The notes: generated by a model from the sequence alone, not told the origin. Positions 24,279 through 33,700 are shown, counted from the stretch's first letter. The stretch: DNA of 64,000 nt from RGIG9060 sp045645985 (GCA_045645985.1 JAZRJV010000052.1:1-64000), one strand, 5' to 3'. Program-made: numbers and translations.

Positions 24279-25983
24279 GGATATTACTATTAAAGATTTT
24301 GCGCTTATAGATTCTCTTTCTTTAGATTTGAATTCTGGATTTACTGTTTTAAGTGGTGAAACTGGTGCTGGTAAATCTATTTTAATTGGAGCGCTTTCTT
24401 TTTTGTTGGGTGGTAAAGGCGGAACTGACCAAATTAGACCAGGTTGTACTGAAGCAAAAGTTTCTGGAACAATTTTTATCAATGATAAATGTAAAGAAGC
24501 TTTTTCTTGGCTTGAAGAACATGGAATTAACCCTGAAGATAACCGGGTTTTATTACGACGACTTGTTCGTGATAACGGAAAATCTGGTGCTTGGATTCAA
24601 GATACGCCAGTTACAAGAAGTGAACTTGCTGAATTTACATCCTTTTTTGTAGATATTCACGGACAGCACGAACATCAATCTTTGATGAAAGTTAGTGAAC
24701 ACATAAAATATCTTGATTCCTATGCAAATCTAACAGATGAAGTTGCTGAGTTTTCTTCCGTTTACAAAAACTTGGTTGAAAAGCGTTCTTTGCTTGAAAA
24801 ATTTAACAACAACGATTCTCAGCGTGCCGAAAAAATTGAATTATTAAGTTTTGCAGTTGCTGAAATTGAAGACGCTAAATTAAAATCAGGCGAAGATGTA
24901 GAACTTGATGCCGAAGAAAATCGTTTATCTCAATATGAAAAATTATACGAAAATCTAGAATTGATGACTTCTTCTTTTGCTCAAAACAACGATTCGATTT
25001 TACCTTTGATGAAAAAATTGCGTAGCGTAGCAGAACATAGTTCTGATATTGATAAAAATCTTGAGCAGTTTTCAACAAGAATAAATAACGCTTTTTACGA
25101 ACTTACAGATATAAATGATGAATTAAAATCTTACAAAGATTCCTTAGTTTTTGATCCAGAAAGATTAGAGGAAATTCAAGAAAGACAAGCTTTGATTTTC
25201 AAATTGAAGAAAAAATATTGTTCTTCTGTAAATTCTAGCATTGATGAAATAAATCAATATGCACAAAAAGCAAAAAAAGAGCTTGAAGAACTTTCATCTT
25301 GGAATGAAAATGCACAAGAATTGATAAATTCAATTAAAGTTTTGGAAAAAGAAGTTTTTTCTCGTGCTGTAAAAATTTCTGAAAAACGAAAACTTGCCGC
25401 AAATAAAATGTCTAGCCAAATTGAACAAAATCTTTCTCAACTTGGAATGGCAGGAAGTAAATTTGCTGTTTCAATCACACAAAAAGAAAGTTCCGATTTG
25501 GTACAAAAATGTGGCGTTCGTGGAATGGATAATGTTGAATTTTTGATTTGCGCAAACAAAGGTGGAGAATTAAAACCGCTTGCAAAAATTGCTTCTGGTG
25601 GTGAAATTTCTCGGGTTATGCTTGCGATGAAATCTATCCTTGCAGAATCTGATAGTGTTGACACCTTGATTTTTGATGAAATCGACACAGGAATCGGTGG
25701 AGAAGTTTCTGTTTCAGTTGGAAGCCACATCAAAAAACTTTCGCAAAAAAAACAAATTTTATGTATTACACATCTTGCCAGTATTGCAGTTTATGCCGAT
25801 ACTCAAATTAGAATTGAAAAAAATTCTGATAATACAACAACTAAAACATCGGCAAGAATTATTTTAGGTCAAGAACGAATTGAAGAAATTGCTAGAATGC
25901 TTTCTGGAGATTCAGCAGATTCAGCATCTTGCGAACATGCAAGAAAGCTTTTAGAAAAATATTCAAATTGTTTACCTGCCTAA
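24271..25983 (+). CDS. recN: DNA repair protein RecN
   Basis: 570 aa. An SMC-like ATPase for double-strand-break repair. Walker A GETGAGKS (29-36) is followed by QDTPVTRSELAEF, the FVDIHGQHEHQSLM block, a long coiled-coil arm (about 160-370), the signature LAKIASGGEISRVMLAMK and Walker B TLIFDEIDTGIGGEVS. The start is TTG at 24271, set by GGAGG five nucleotides upstream, overlapping the nadK stop by 8 nt. This implies translational coupling. Confidence 0.96.
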   Translation: MLEDITIKDFALIDSLSLDLNSGFTVLSGETGAGKSILIGALSFLLGGKGGTDQIRPGCTEAKVSGTIFINDKCKEAFSWLEEHGINPEDNRVLLRRLVRDNGKSGAWIQDTPVTRSELAEFTSFFVDIHGQHEHQSLMKVSEHIKYLDSYANLTDEVAEFSSVYKNLVEKRSLLEKFNNNDSQRAEKIELLSFAVAEIEDAKLKSGEDVELDAEENRLSQYEKLYENLELMTSSFAQNNDSILPLMKKLRSVAEHSSDIDKNLEQFSTRINNAFYELTDINDELKSYKDSLVFDPERLEEIQERQALIFKLKKKYCSSVNSSIDEINQYAQKAKKELEELSSWNENAQELINSIKVLEKEVFSRAVKISEKRKLAANKMSSQIEQNLSQLGMAGSKFAVSITQKESSDLVQKCGVRGMDNVEFLICANKGGELKPLAKIASGGEISRVMLAMKSILAESDSVDTLIFDEIDTGIGGEVSVSVGSHIKKLSQKKQILCITHLASIAVYADTQIRIEKNSDNTTTKTSARIILGQERIEEIARMLSGDSADSASCEHARKLLEKYSNCLPA

Positions 25984-26007
25984 ATTTTGCTGTCAAGGAA
26001 GGATTTT

Positions 26008-26811
26008 ATGGCAAAAATAGATTCAGAAAGTAGAGAATTGTTTAATACAAAACAACAACCTTATAAAGATGCTGTTGCAAAGTCTTACGAAAAAGAAAAA
26101 AATCTTTTGCAAATGATTTCAAAAGATACTTCTGGAATTGCTTATAAAAAACTCATGTTAGCAGAAGAAATGATGTACATCACAACTTTGTATCTTGCCA
26201 TAAATAATCTTTCTGTGGAATTGATTGCTACAAAAAATACAGATGCTTTAAATGAAGGTCGAAAAGCTTTGTACAAATCCGTGATTTATCTTGAAGAAAT
26301 TGTTACAAATTTTATTGATGTTCCATATTCTGATTATGAAAAAAATGTTGCTGAAATTGAAAATACTCCACTTGAAAAACGATATTTTATAGTTAGAAAA
26401 CTTGGACTTGCAATTCGTTTAATAAAAGATGCTTACGGTGAAAATACAAAATGGAAGTGGGCTTTTATCGAACTTCAAGGTCGATTTGCTACAGTTGCAA
26501 AAAATATGCTCAATATGAAAACTGCGATGAAAGATTATTTTGATCCAGGCTCTTCTGATTATGAGACAACAGTTTATTATGTTCGTCTTATCAAAAAACT
26601 TTTGCGTCAAGCAGCTGATGGGTATCGGGACAGATATGAACTTTCTACTCATCGTATTGATGATATGAGACTTGCAATCAATTATTTGTTGGCTTTACGC
26701 AGAATTTGTATTTTGACAACTGAACAAAATGAAGCAGAAGAACTTAAGAAAAAAGTTGTCGTATGGAAAGAAAAACTAGAAAACGATCAAAAGAAAGGAA
26801 TTTGTAAATAA
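26008..26811 (+). CDS. Conserved hypothetical protein, all-helical
   Basis: 267 aa from ATG 26008, which has AAGGAAGG upstream; the in-frame start at 25987 lacks an SD. It has no signal peptide or membrane span. The sequence is strongly helical and charged, with regions such as YEKEKNLLQMISKDTSGIAYKKL and RIDDMRLAINYLLALRRICI. I do not recognise a named domain. It sits between recN and an HD-domain protein, overlapping the latter (TAATG), so the two products probably act together. Confidence 0.7.
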   Translation: MAKIDSESRELFNTKQQPYKDAVAKSYEKEKNLLQMISKDTSGIAYKKLMLAEEMMYITTLYLAINNLSVELIATKNTDALNEGRKALYKSVIYLEEIVTNFIDVPYSDYEKNVAEIENTPLEKRYFIVRKLGLAIRLIKDAYGENTKWKWAFIELQGRFATVAKNMLNMKTAMKDYFDPGSSDYETTVYYVRLIKKLLRQAADGYRDRYELSTHRIDDMRLAINYLLALRRICILTTEQNEAEELKKKVVVWKEKLENDQKKGICK

Positions 26812-28022
26812 TGATTCAAACAAAACTTGCTCTCAAATTATTTGAAGCCTTTTCAATAGAACGCTGGAACGATTTAGTTCGTCCTTTTGATATGGTTGAA
26901 ATGGATAAATCTGGTGAGCGAATGGTTCTTGCTTACATCATCGGGAAGTACGAAGAAGAAAGAGGTGCCGAAATTGACTGGCATTGGATGATGTACGCAT
27001 CCTTGTTTGGATTATTAAAAAAGATTGCACTTTGTGATATTAAAGCGCCTGTGCAAAGAATGATAAAAAGCGAATATCCTGAAGAATATAAAAAACTTGA
27101 TGAATGGGTAATTTCTCAATATCAAGATTTTATTGAAGACAAAGAACTTTTTCAGCAATTTTCTGATTATCTTTTAGGAATTTACAAGCCAAAAACTGAA
27201 ATCACTTTGAGAATTTATCGCGCTGCACACAAATATTCTACAATGCGTGAATTTGAAATGATATCTGTTGTAAACGAAAAAAGCCGACTTGCAAAAATCG
27301 AAAAAGAAATTAATGAGGATATTCAGCCTTATTTGGATTTACGGGGCTTACAACTTTTGCTTACAAAACAAAAACCTTACGACTTTTTGCTTATAATTGA
27401 GCAACTTCGTTTTCAAACTCGCTGGAATCAAACACCTCGCGTTCCAAAAACAAGCGTTTTAGGTCATTGTTTTTTTGTTGCGATTTTTACACTTTTGCTT
27501 GGTCGTCATCAATCTGTAAAATTTTGCCCAAAACGCGAATACAACAATTATTTTTCAGCACTTTTTCATGATTTGCCAGAATCTGTAACACGGGATATTA
27601 TTTCGCCTGTAAAACAAGCAACTCGGGAACTTCCTGCAATCGTAAAAAAGATTGAAGACGAAATCGTGCAACGAGAACTTGTTCCTTTGATGGAATCTTC
27701 TTATGTAGACGAAATTCTTTATTTTACAAGTGATGAATTTGATAATCGTATTTGTGATTCAAATTTTCAAAATGTAAAAGAAGTTTCTTTTGATGAACTT
27801 AACTCAAAATATAATTCTGATGAATTTAATCCAGTTGATGGAAAACTTGTTCGCTGTGCTGACCATGTAGCTGCTTTTATCGAAGCTGACAGTTCTATCA
27901 AACATGGTATTACATCTGTTCACTTAACTGAAGGAAGAAACAATATTAAAAAAATCTATCCGTCTGGTTGTGTTGTGAATGGATTTGCCATCGGTGATTT
28001 TTTTGATTCATTTGATATATAA
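26811..28022 (+). CDS. HD-domain protein (YfbR-like phosphohydrolase fold)
   Basis: 403 aa. The C-terminal half carries HD-superfamily metal ligands: G-H219-C-F-F, A-L-F-H253-D254-L-P-E and a distal CADHVAAFIEA. This pattern resembles HD_3/YfbR 5'-nucleotidase-type proteins. The N-terminal 190 residues are helical and unrecognised. The likely activity is phosphomonoester or phosphodiester hydrolysis of a nucleotide; the substrate is unknown. The start codon shares one base with the previous stop. Confidence 0.8.
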   Translation: MIQTKLALKLFEAFSIERWNDLVRPFDMVEMDKSGERMVLAYIIGKYEEERGAEIDWHWMMYASLFGLLKKIALCDIKAPVQRMIKSEYPEEYKKLDEWVISQYQDFIEDKELFQQFSDYLLGIYKPKTEITLRIYRAAHKYSTMREFEMISVVNEKSRLAKIEKEINEDIQPYLDLRGLQLLLTKQKPYDFLLIIEQLRFQTRWNQTPRVPKTSVLGHCFFVAIFTLLLGRHQSVKFCPKREYNNYFSALFHDLPESVTRDIISPVKQATRELPAIVKKIEDEIVQRELVPLMESSYVDEILYFTSDEFDNRICDSNFQNVKEVSFDELNSKYNSDEFNPVDGKLVRCADHVAAFIEADSSIKHGITSVHLTEGRNNIKKIYPSGCVVNGFAIGDFFDSFDI

Positions 28023-28074
28023 ACTACTAAAATATAATACAACTTCTGCCGACAATTTATAAGGTATGAAAGGT

Positions 28075-28941
28075 ATGAAGAATTTTTTGCGTAGTTTTAT
28101 TATTTTTTCAATTTTAATTTCTGTTGTTTTAGTTTTTTCCTCACAAACTGCTTCTCACGAAGTTAAAAAAGGCGAAACACTTTATAGTATCAGCCGAAAA
28201 TATGGAATTAGTGTAGGGGAATTATGTTCTGCAAATAATATTTCTACAAGTTCTGTTATCAAAACAGGGCAAACTCTAAAAATTCCTTCAAAAAAAGTAT
28301 CTGAATCAAAAAATACTCAGAAAGTTGAAAAAACTGATACTTACATCGTAAAAAAAGGCGATACTCTTTACGGAATTGCAAAAAAATTTGGTATCTCTGT
28401 AGAAACTTTAACAATTCTCAATAAAATGAGTGGTTCAAATACTATAAAAGTAGGGCAAGCGCTAATTGTTCCTTTGGCTCCATCTCAAGAAAAATCTAGT
28501 GAAGTTGCAAATAATAATCCAACAAATATTGAAGATTTGAAATTAACTGATTCAAGAACTTACGATAAAAACAAAACTGCTAGCAAAACTATTTTGTGGC
28601 CAGTAAAAGCAAAAGAAATTCAATATCTTGAAGGTAAAGTTTCGGGAGTTTCTATCACTACAGAATTAAATGAAGATGTAACAATTATTCGTGAAGGTAC
28701 AGTTATGTTTTCTGGGCTTTATCGTGGCTTTGGCAATGTTGTTTTTGTGCAATCAAAAAGCGGATATATGTATGTTTATACAAACCTTGACAAAATGAGT
28801 GTTAAAAAAGGCGATACTGTAAAACTTAACGAAAAAATCGGAACAGTTGCAGTTGATACAAGAACTTCAAAGCCTCAATTAGTGTTTATGGTTTTCAAAA
28901 ACGGAAATCCGATTGATCCTGCAAAAGCTCCTCGTGGATAA
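28075..28941 (+). CDS. LysM x2 protein with degenerate M23 (LytM) domain
   Basis: 288 aa from ATG 28075; ATG 28066 is in frame but has its AAGG too close. A signal peptide (KNFLRSFIIFSILISVVLVF) is followed by two LysM modules, HEVKKGETLYSISRKYGISV (about 29-72) and TYIVKKGDTLYGIAKKFGIS (about 90-134), a Thr/Asn-rich linker and an M23-like domain. The active-site H-x-H is replaced (P-Q-L-V-F-M-V instead of P-H-L-H-F-E-V), and Y-x-H-L is Y-T-N-L. It therefore probably binds peptidoglycan and regulates or activates an amidase, as EnvC/NlpD do, rather than cutting. TATAAT lies at 28033-28038. Confidence 0.87.
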   Translation: MKNFLRSFIIFSILISVVLVFSSQTASHEVKKGETLYSISRKYGISVGELCSANNISTSSVIKTGQTLKIPSKKVSESKNTQKVEKTDTYIVKKGDTLYGIAKKFGISVETLTILNKMSGSNTIKVGQALIVPLAPSQEKSSEVANNNPTNIEDLKLTDSRTYDKNKTASKTILWPVKAKEIQYLEGKVSGVSITTELNEDVTIIREGTVMFSGLYRGFGNVVFVQSKSGYMYVYTNLDKMSVKKGDTVKLNEKIGTVAVDTRTSKPQLVFMVFKNGNPIDPAKAPRG

Positions 28942-29053
28942 ATCAATTTTCTCCAATTTTTCTAAAATCTCTAAGGGATTTCGATAAAAAAATATTTACA
29001 TCATAGTAAAAATGAATAAAAAATATTTATTTTTTTGATTTTTTTCTTGTATT

Positions 29054-29102
29054 TTGAAAATCCCTTCATTACACTCTATTTTAGGACATCAGTTTTGTCC
29101 TA
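29054..29102 (+). promoter_or_regulatory. Promoter region with palindrome before the sigma-factor gene
   Basis: TTGAAA (29054-29059), 17-nt spacer, TATTTT (29077-29082). A perfect palindrome TAGGACA-7-TGTCCTA (29082-29088 and 29096-29102) overlaps the predicted transcription start and touches the SD AGGAG at 29102-29106. Depending on where transcription starts (TTGTAT 29047 / TACACT 29070 is an alternative), it is an operator or a 5' hairpin next to the ribosome site. The remainder of 28942-29053 shows nothing but AT-rich sequence. Confidence 0.5.
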
Positions 29103-29112
29103 GGAGATAATA

Positions 29113-30108
29113 ATGAAAAAAAGACTTCGTGTTAAATCTGATGATAATCAACCTCCATCAGAAGTCGAAAATAGGATTGAAGCACCAGATTACGATCCTT
29201 TGACGCTTTATCTTAAGCAAATTTCTTATAACAAACTTCTTTCCGCAGAAGAAGAAAAAGAGCTTGGGGTAAAAATTAAAAATTGTAAAGGTGAAATTGC
29301 AAAATTGCTTGCAAAAGCAGAAAACACCTTTATAGAATCTGAAAAATCTGAAATTCAAAAACAAATTTTAGATTTGCAAAAATTACTTTGTAATTACAAA
29401 AATCAGATGATTTCGGCTAATTTACGCTTAGTCGTCTCGGTTGCAAAAAAGTATCAACACAGAGGCTTGCCTCTTCTGGATTTGATTGATGAAGGAAATA
29501 TCGGTTTGATTGAAGCGGTAAACCGATTTGATTCAGAGAGAGGGTTTCGTTTTTCTACCTACGGAATTTGGTGGATTCGACAAGCTATCATCAAAGGAAT
29601 TGCCGACAAAAGTCGCGTAATTCGAATTCCAATTCACATGCTAAATACAATTAACAAAACATTGTCTATTGCAAAGGCTTTAACTCAGTCTATGGAAGAA
29701 GAACCTTGTATGGCAGTTTTAGCTGAAAATCTTGGGATGTCAGAAAAAGAATTAGAAACAATTATGAATTATACTCAAGAAACTTCTAGTTTGGATGTAA
29801 ATGTTGATGAAGAAAATTCATCCCACATCTCTGACATTATAAGCGATGATAATTTTGCAGAACCTTTAGATGCGGTATTTGCTGCCACATTGAAATCTAC
29901 TTTTGATAAAGTTTTGATGACTTTGTCTTCAAGGGAAATGGCTATCGTTCAATTACGATATGGATTAGATGGTCATAAACCAATGACTCTTGAAGAAACT
30001 GGAAAGGCATTAGGATTAACAAGAGAACGAGTAAGACAAATTCAAGAGGTAGCACTTAAAAAATTAAGGAATAAAGAAGAACTTATTGAATTTAATACCT
30101 ATAGATAA
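29113..30108 (+). CDS. Sigma-70 family RNA polymerase sigma factor, RpoD/RpoS-like
   Basis: 331 aa, short compared with a primary RpoD. Region 1.2 (DPLTLYLKQISYNKLLSAEE) is followed by a 60-residue insertion, region 2 (NLRLVVSVAKKYQHRGLPLL, FSTYGIWWIRQAI for -10 recognition), region 3 and region 4.2 (MTLEETGKALGLTRERVRQI). No region 1.1 is present. Length and features fit a group 2 (RpoS-like) sigma factor, probably recognising promoters similar to the housekeeping type. SD AGGAG. A palindrome overlapping its start region suggests control. Confidence 0.88.
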   Translation: MKKRLRVKSDDNQPPSEVENRIEAPDYDPLTLYLKQISYNKLLSAEEEKELGVKIKNCKGEIAKLLAKAENTFIESEKSEIQKQILDLQKLLCNYKNQMISANLRLVVSVAKKYQHRGLPLLDLIDEGNIGLIEAVNRFDSERGFRFSTYGIWWIRQAIIKGIADKSRVIRIPIHMLNTINKTLSIAKALTQSMEEEPCMAVLAENLGMSEKELETIMNYTQETSSLDVNVDEENSSHISDIISDDNFAEPLDAVFAATLKSTFDKVLMTLSSREMAIVQLRYGLDGHKPMTLEETGKALGLTRERVRQIQEVALKKLRNKEELIEFNTYR

Positions 30109-30193
30109 TTATGTCTGTGGGATTTTCATATCAAGATTGCGTTGCAAACTTGTCAGATTTTCTTTAATTTCTTATTGAGCTACAAAATTGCGT

Positions 30194-30760
30194 CTAAGAA
30201 TTTATTTCTTTTAGATGAGCAAGGTTGTGTTGGAATAATTCCATACACACTCTTGCATCATCTAAAGCGCGATGTGCATTTTCCACACAAATATTAAATT
30301 CACTTGCTAAAAATTGTAAATTGTATTTTCCAAGTTCTGGATAAATCTTTCTAGAATCTTTTAGAGTGTCAACTGCAGGAACATTTGGCTTTTTTAACTG
30401 ATTTTTGTTGATTCGTAAAAGTTCAGCATTGATAAAACCAATATCAAAATTTGCATTGTGGGCAAGTAAAATACTTCCTTGTATGAAATCTAAAAAATCA
30501 TCACAAATATCTGCAAAAATTGGTTCATTTGCAACCATTTGATTTGTAATTCCATTCACTTTTGTTGAAGCAAACGGAATTGGCATTTGAGGATTTATCA
30601 ATGTTGAAAATTTATCGATTACGCCATCTTTACTAAACTTTACAGCACCAATTTCAATAATTCTATCGGTTTTGTTCATGAGACCAGTTGTTTCTGTATC
30701 GAAGGCAGTAAAAATTTCTCCGCCTTCGTAAAGACGGAGAATTTGTTTTATCATTTTCAT
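30194..30760 (-). CDS. DEDDh 3'-5' exonuclease (DnaQ/PolIII epsilon-like)
   Basis: 188 aa. Exo I FTAFDTETTGL (D-x-E), Exo II LLAHNANFDIGF (N-x-x-F-D) and Exo III HRALDDARV (H-x4-D) are all present. It may be the proofreading subunit or a stand-alone exonuclease such as an RNase T/ExoX type; length alone does not decide. The gene lies 16 nt downstream of the phosphoglucomutase gene on the same strand. The gap 30109-30193 separates it from the convergent sigma-factor gene, and no clear terminator is seen there. Confidence 0.9.
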   Translation of the reverse strand: MKMIKQILRLYEGGEIFTAFDTETTGLMNKTDRIIEIGAVKFSKDGVIDKFSTLINPQMPIPFASTKVNGITNQMVANEPIFADICDDFLDFIQGSILLAHNANFDIGFINAELLRINKNQLKKPNVPAVDTLKDSRKIYPELGKYNLQFLASEFNICVENAHRALDDARVCMELFQHNLAHLKEINS

Positions 30761-30776
30761 TATGAATTTTCTAAAA

Positions 30777-32546
30777 TTATTTTACAGAAGCAAGAACTTC
30801 TTTGATTTCTTTATCGATTGCGTCTGTTAATTTATCAGCTTCTTCTTTTGCTTTTGCAAGGTCTGAAGAATTTTCGATAACACAGTTGATATAGAACTTG
30901 ATTTTTGGTTCTGTTCCAGAAGGTCTAGCACTTACAACTGTTCCGCCATCAAGGAAGAATTGAATTACATTGCTTTTTGGTAAATCAAGTTTTTCTTTAT
31001 TAGCTGGATTTGCAGGATTGTAAACAACGCTATCACCAACATCACGGATAGAAAGTACAGTTTTTCCTCCAAGTGATTTTAATCCTTCTGTGCGGAGTTT
31101 TGTCATGATGTTTTTCATTGTTTGTCCGCCAGAAGCACCAGGGAAGTTTTGTGAAATTGCGCTATCTTGGAAATATCCGTAAGTTGTGTAAAGTTCTTCG
31201 AGTCTTTGTAAAAGTGATTTTCCTTGAGTTCTCCAGTAAAGAGTCATTTCTGCACACATTGCTGCAGCTGAAACTCCGTCCTTATCGCGAACATCTGTTT
31301 CTACATTGTATCCGTAGCTTTCTTCAAAACCAAAGATATAGTTGTTGCAGTTTGTGTTTTCAAATTTTGCCATTTCGTTAGCAATCCATTTGAAACCTGT
31401 TAAACATTCTACAAGTTTTACACCGTTTGCTGCACAAATTTTATCTGCAAAAGGTGAAGTAACGATAGAACGAACAATCGCTGGATTTGCTGGCATTTTT
31501 CCAAGTTCTTTTCTTGAAACGATGATGTAGTCTGTGAGTAATGCTCCCATTTGGTTTCCAGAGATAAGAACATATTTTCCGTTTGCATCTGGAACAGCAA
31601 TACCAAAGCGGTCTGCATCTGGGTCTGTTGCCATAACAACATCAGCTTTTTCTTTTTCAGCCAATTCAACAGCCATTTTTAGAGCAGGAGCTTCTTCTGG
31701 GTTTGGTTTTTCTACAGTAGGGAAGTTTCCATCTGGGATTCTTTGTTCTGGAACTGTGATAACTGTAAGACCTAAGTCACTAAGAACTTTTTCTACATGC
31801 ATTGCTCCTGTTCCGTGAAGTGGAGTGTAAACAATTTTTGCTTCTGATGCTTTTTCTTTGATAACATCTGGTCTGAAAAGTTGTGCTTTACACATTTCCC
31901 AGTATTTTTCATCAACTTCTTTATCAATCATTACAAGTTTGCCTGATGCAAGAGCATCTTCTTTTGAAATTGTTTTAACTGTATCAACTGAATTTACTTG
32001 GTCAATAATTCCTGTGTCGTGTGGCTCGATAACTTGAGCACCGTCATTCCAGTAAGCTTTATATCCATTATACTGAGGTGGATTGTGTGATGCTGTAACT
32101 ACAACACCTGTATCACAACCAAGTGTACGAATTGCAAATGAAAGCTCAGGGGTTGGACGAAGACTTGTAAAAAGATAAGTTTTAAATCCGTTTGCAGCAA
32201 AAATCAAAGCTGTTGCTTCTGCAAATACATCAGAAAATCTTCGTGAGTCGTAAGCGATAACAGCAGAAAGTTCACCTTTTGCAGCTTTTTCTGGGAAAGT
32301 TTTGATAAAATAGTTTGCAAGACCTTGAGTTGCTCTGTTAATCATCCATGTATTCATGCGGTTTGTTCCACCACCGATGATTCCTCTAAGTCCACCTGTT
32401 CCAAATTCAAGATTTTGATAAAATCTGTCTTCAAGTTCTGCCATGTTTTCGGCTTTGATAAGTTCTTCTACTTCTTGTTTAAAATGTAAATCTTTTTCTT
32501 CATTTACATATTCTTTTGCACGAGCTAAGATTTCATTTTTATCCAC
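30777..32546 (-). CDS. Phosphoglucomutase / phosphomannomutase
   Basis: 589 aa, GTG start at 32546 with AAGGAG 7 nt upstream. It interconverts hexose 1- and 6-phosphates. The catalytic serine loop is TASHNPPQYNGYKAYW, the metal loop is ATDPDADRFGIAV, the sugar-binding loop is FGFEESYGY and the phosphate-binding loop is SARPSGTEPKIKFY. Length fits the PgcA / PGM2-like alpha-D-phosphohexomutase group. Base use is slightly richer than in the neighbours, as expected for a well-expressed gene. The upstream gap 32547-32730 holds no gene. Confidence 0.95.
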   Translation of the reverse strand: MDKNEILARAKEYVNEEKDLHFKQEVEELIKAENMAELEDRFYQNLEFGTGGLRGIIGGGTNRMNTWMINRATQGLANYFIKTFPEKAAKGELSAVIAYDSRRFSDVFAEATALIFAANGFKTYLFTSLRPTPELSFAIRTLGCDTGVVVTASHNPPQYNGYKAYWNDGAQVIEPHDTGIIDQVNSVDTVKTISKEDALASGKLVMIDKEVDEKYWEMCKAQLFRPDVIKEKASEAKIVYTPLHGTGAMHVEKVLSDLGLTVITVPEQRIPDGNFPTVEKPNPEEAPALKMAVELAEKEKADVVMATDPDADRFGIAVPDANGKYVLISGNQMGALLTDYIIVSRKELGKMPANPAIVRSIVTSPFADKICAANGVKLVECLTGFKWIANEMAKFENTNCNNYIFGFEESYGYNVETDVRDKDGVSAAAMCAEMTLYWRTQGKSLLQRLEELYTTYGYFQDSAISQNFPGASGGQTMKNIMTKLRTEGLKSLGGKTVLSIRDVGDSVVYNPANPANKEKLDLPKSNVIQFFLDGGTVVSARPSGTEPKIKFYINCVIENSSDLAKAKEEADKLTDAIDKEIKEVLASVK

Positions 32547-32730
32547 GAATAACTCCTTGTAATGTTGATTATTTTATATTGAAATGAAAAATGCCTCTTA
32601 TGAGTTGTTAAATTATAGTAAGAAGTAGGGTTTATGTAAAGGTACTACACAGAATTTTATTTTTGTACGAAAGAATCAATTTTGGAAGTAAAATCGTCAA
32701 CAGTTTATGAATAAAAATTTATTATATATT

Positions 32731-33614
32731 TTACAGATTCTTAATAGTTTGAACTGATAGACCTGTACATTCTACAATAATTTCAAGTGAAATATTGTTT
32801 TTTAACATATTTTTAGCAGTTTCAATAGCTTTTTCGTATGCACCTTGTTGAAAACCTTGTGCGATACCTTCGTTTTTTGCTTTGAAATATATATCTTGGT
32901 CGTGGATGTTCACGCTAGAATACTCCTTTTTGTTTGCCTCTTTTGACTTTATGTCTTTTATGAAGGCTTCGATTTTGTGAGTAAAATCGTCAGATGTTTC
33001 TCTAGAAATAATATACTTCAAAAATGATTTTATTGCTATATCATTTTCTTGTTGGTAGGCTTTTGCGTTAAAAAACTTTTTGATTATTTTATCGTTTAGT
33101 TGAATATTCAAATTTTCAATACAACGATTTTCAAAACTGTAACTTGATAGATTTTTTCCGAAAGGATCGTAAGTACAAATAAAAATGATAAAACTTTCTG
33201 GTAGATTTGAGTAATGTTCTCCTTTTAGAAGATTATCTGTATCTATCATAGATTGATAATATCTAGTTCTAAAAGGTAAATCGAAATCTATAGCATTTTG
33301 AAGTTCAATATCGAATACTTTGTCGCTGTCTTTGACATAAAGCCGTTCTCTCGGCATCCTTGCCTCGTGAACTCTGCGAATTTTGGTTTCACCAAAATAT
33401 CGCCTGATTTATTGTGGTGGCTCATCCTTGAGCCACAGTCTTTCGATTGATAATAAGGAGAAATTGTTTTTTCAATTTCTGGATACTCGATATGGTCGAT
33501 TTTGATTTTTAAAAGTCGTTCCAAAAGTTCTTGGCAAATTTCTGGGTTTTGCAAAACCTTCTCGAAAATATAGTGGTCTGCAAAAGTTAAATCTTCAAAT
33601 TTCTTAAAATACAT
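32731..33614 (-). pseudogene. Rpn-family (PD-(D/E)XK) nuclease pseudogene broken by a palindromic element
   Basis: The intact Rpn start is at 33614 (MYFKKFEDLTFADHYIFEKV, GGAG six nucleotides upstream). That frame reads normally to SPYYQSK and then runs into unrelated sequence. The rest of the protein continues in another frame from RLYVKDSDKVFDIELQNA (33340 downward) to the usual C-terminal tail (YFKAKNEGIAQGFQQGAYEK). The junction is filled by about 100 nt of hairpin-forming DNA (33345-33440). The catalytic E-x-Q is present in the second piece. The expected R-L-D-V Asp is missing, so the gene is non-functional both by frame and by active site. Confidence 0.82.
33345..33440. repeat. Short palindromic insertion element in the Rpn gene
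   Basis: Three hairpins in a row: GGCA-TCCT-TGCC (33353-33364), ATTTTGGT-TTC-ACCAAAAT (33380-33398) and GTGGCTCA-TCCT-TGAGCCAC (33417-33436). The first and third share the loop TCCT and the core CATCCTTG. The block interrupts the reading frame, looks GC-richer than its surroundings and has no coding potential, as expected of a REP/MITE-like mobile repeat. Confidence 0.65.
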
Positions 33615-33627
33615 AGTTTTCTCCAAT

Positions 33628-33700
33628 AAAAAAAATGCGTGCCGAAAATATTTCTGCGACCAAAAACTCTTTTAACAGAAAATATTTTCCTACACACATT
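33628..33700 (-). terminator. Long terminator-like hairpin just upstream of the Rpn start
   Basis: On the minus strand, a 23-25 bp stem (33700-33676 with 33656-33634) ends in a run of eight T. The Rpn SD and ATG follow within 20 nt. Read-through transcription from upstream would be stopped before the gene. The structure is reminiscent of hairpins that shield transposase genes. Confidence 0.7.

Noticed and set aside
33288..33626. Two separate overlapping small genes (33288-33626 and 32731-33357)
   Set aside because: Together they reconstitute one Rpn-family protein; the junction is non-coding hairpin DNA, so this is one broken gene.
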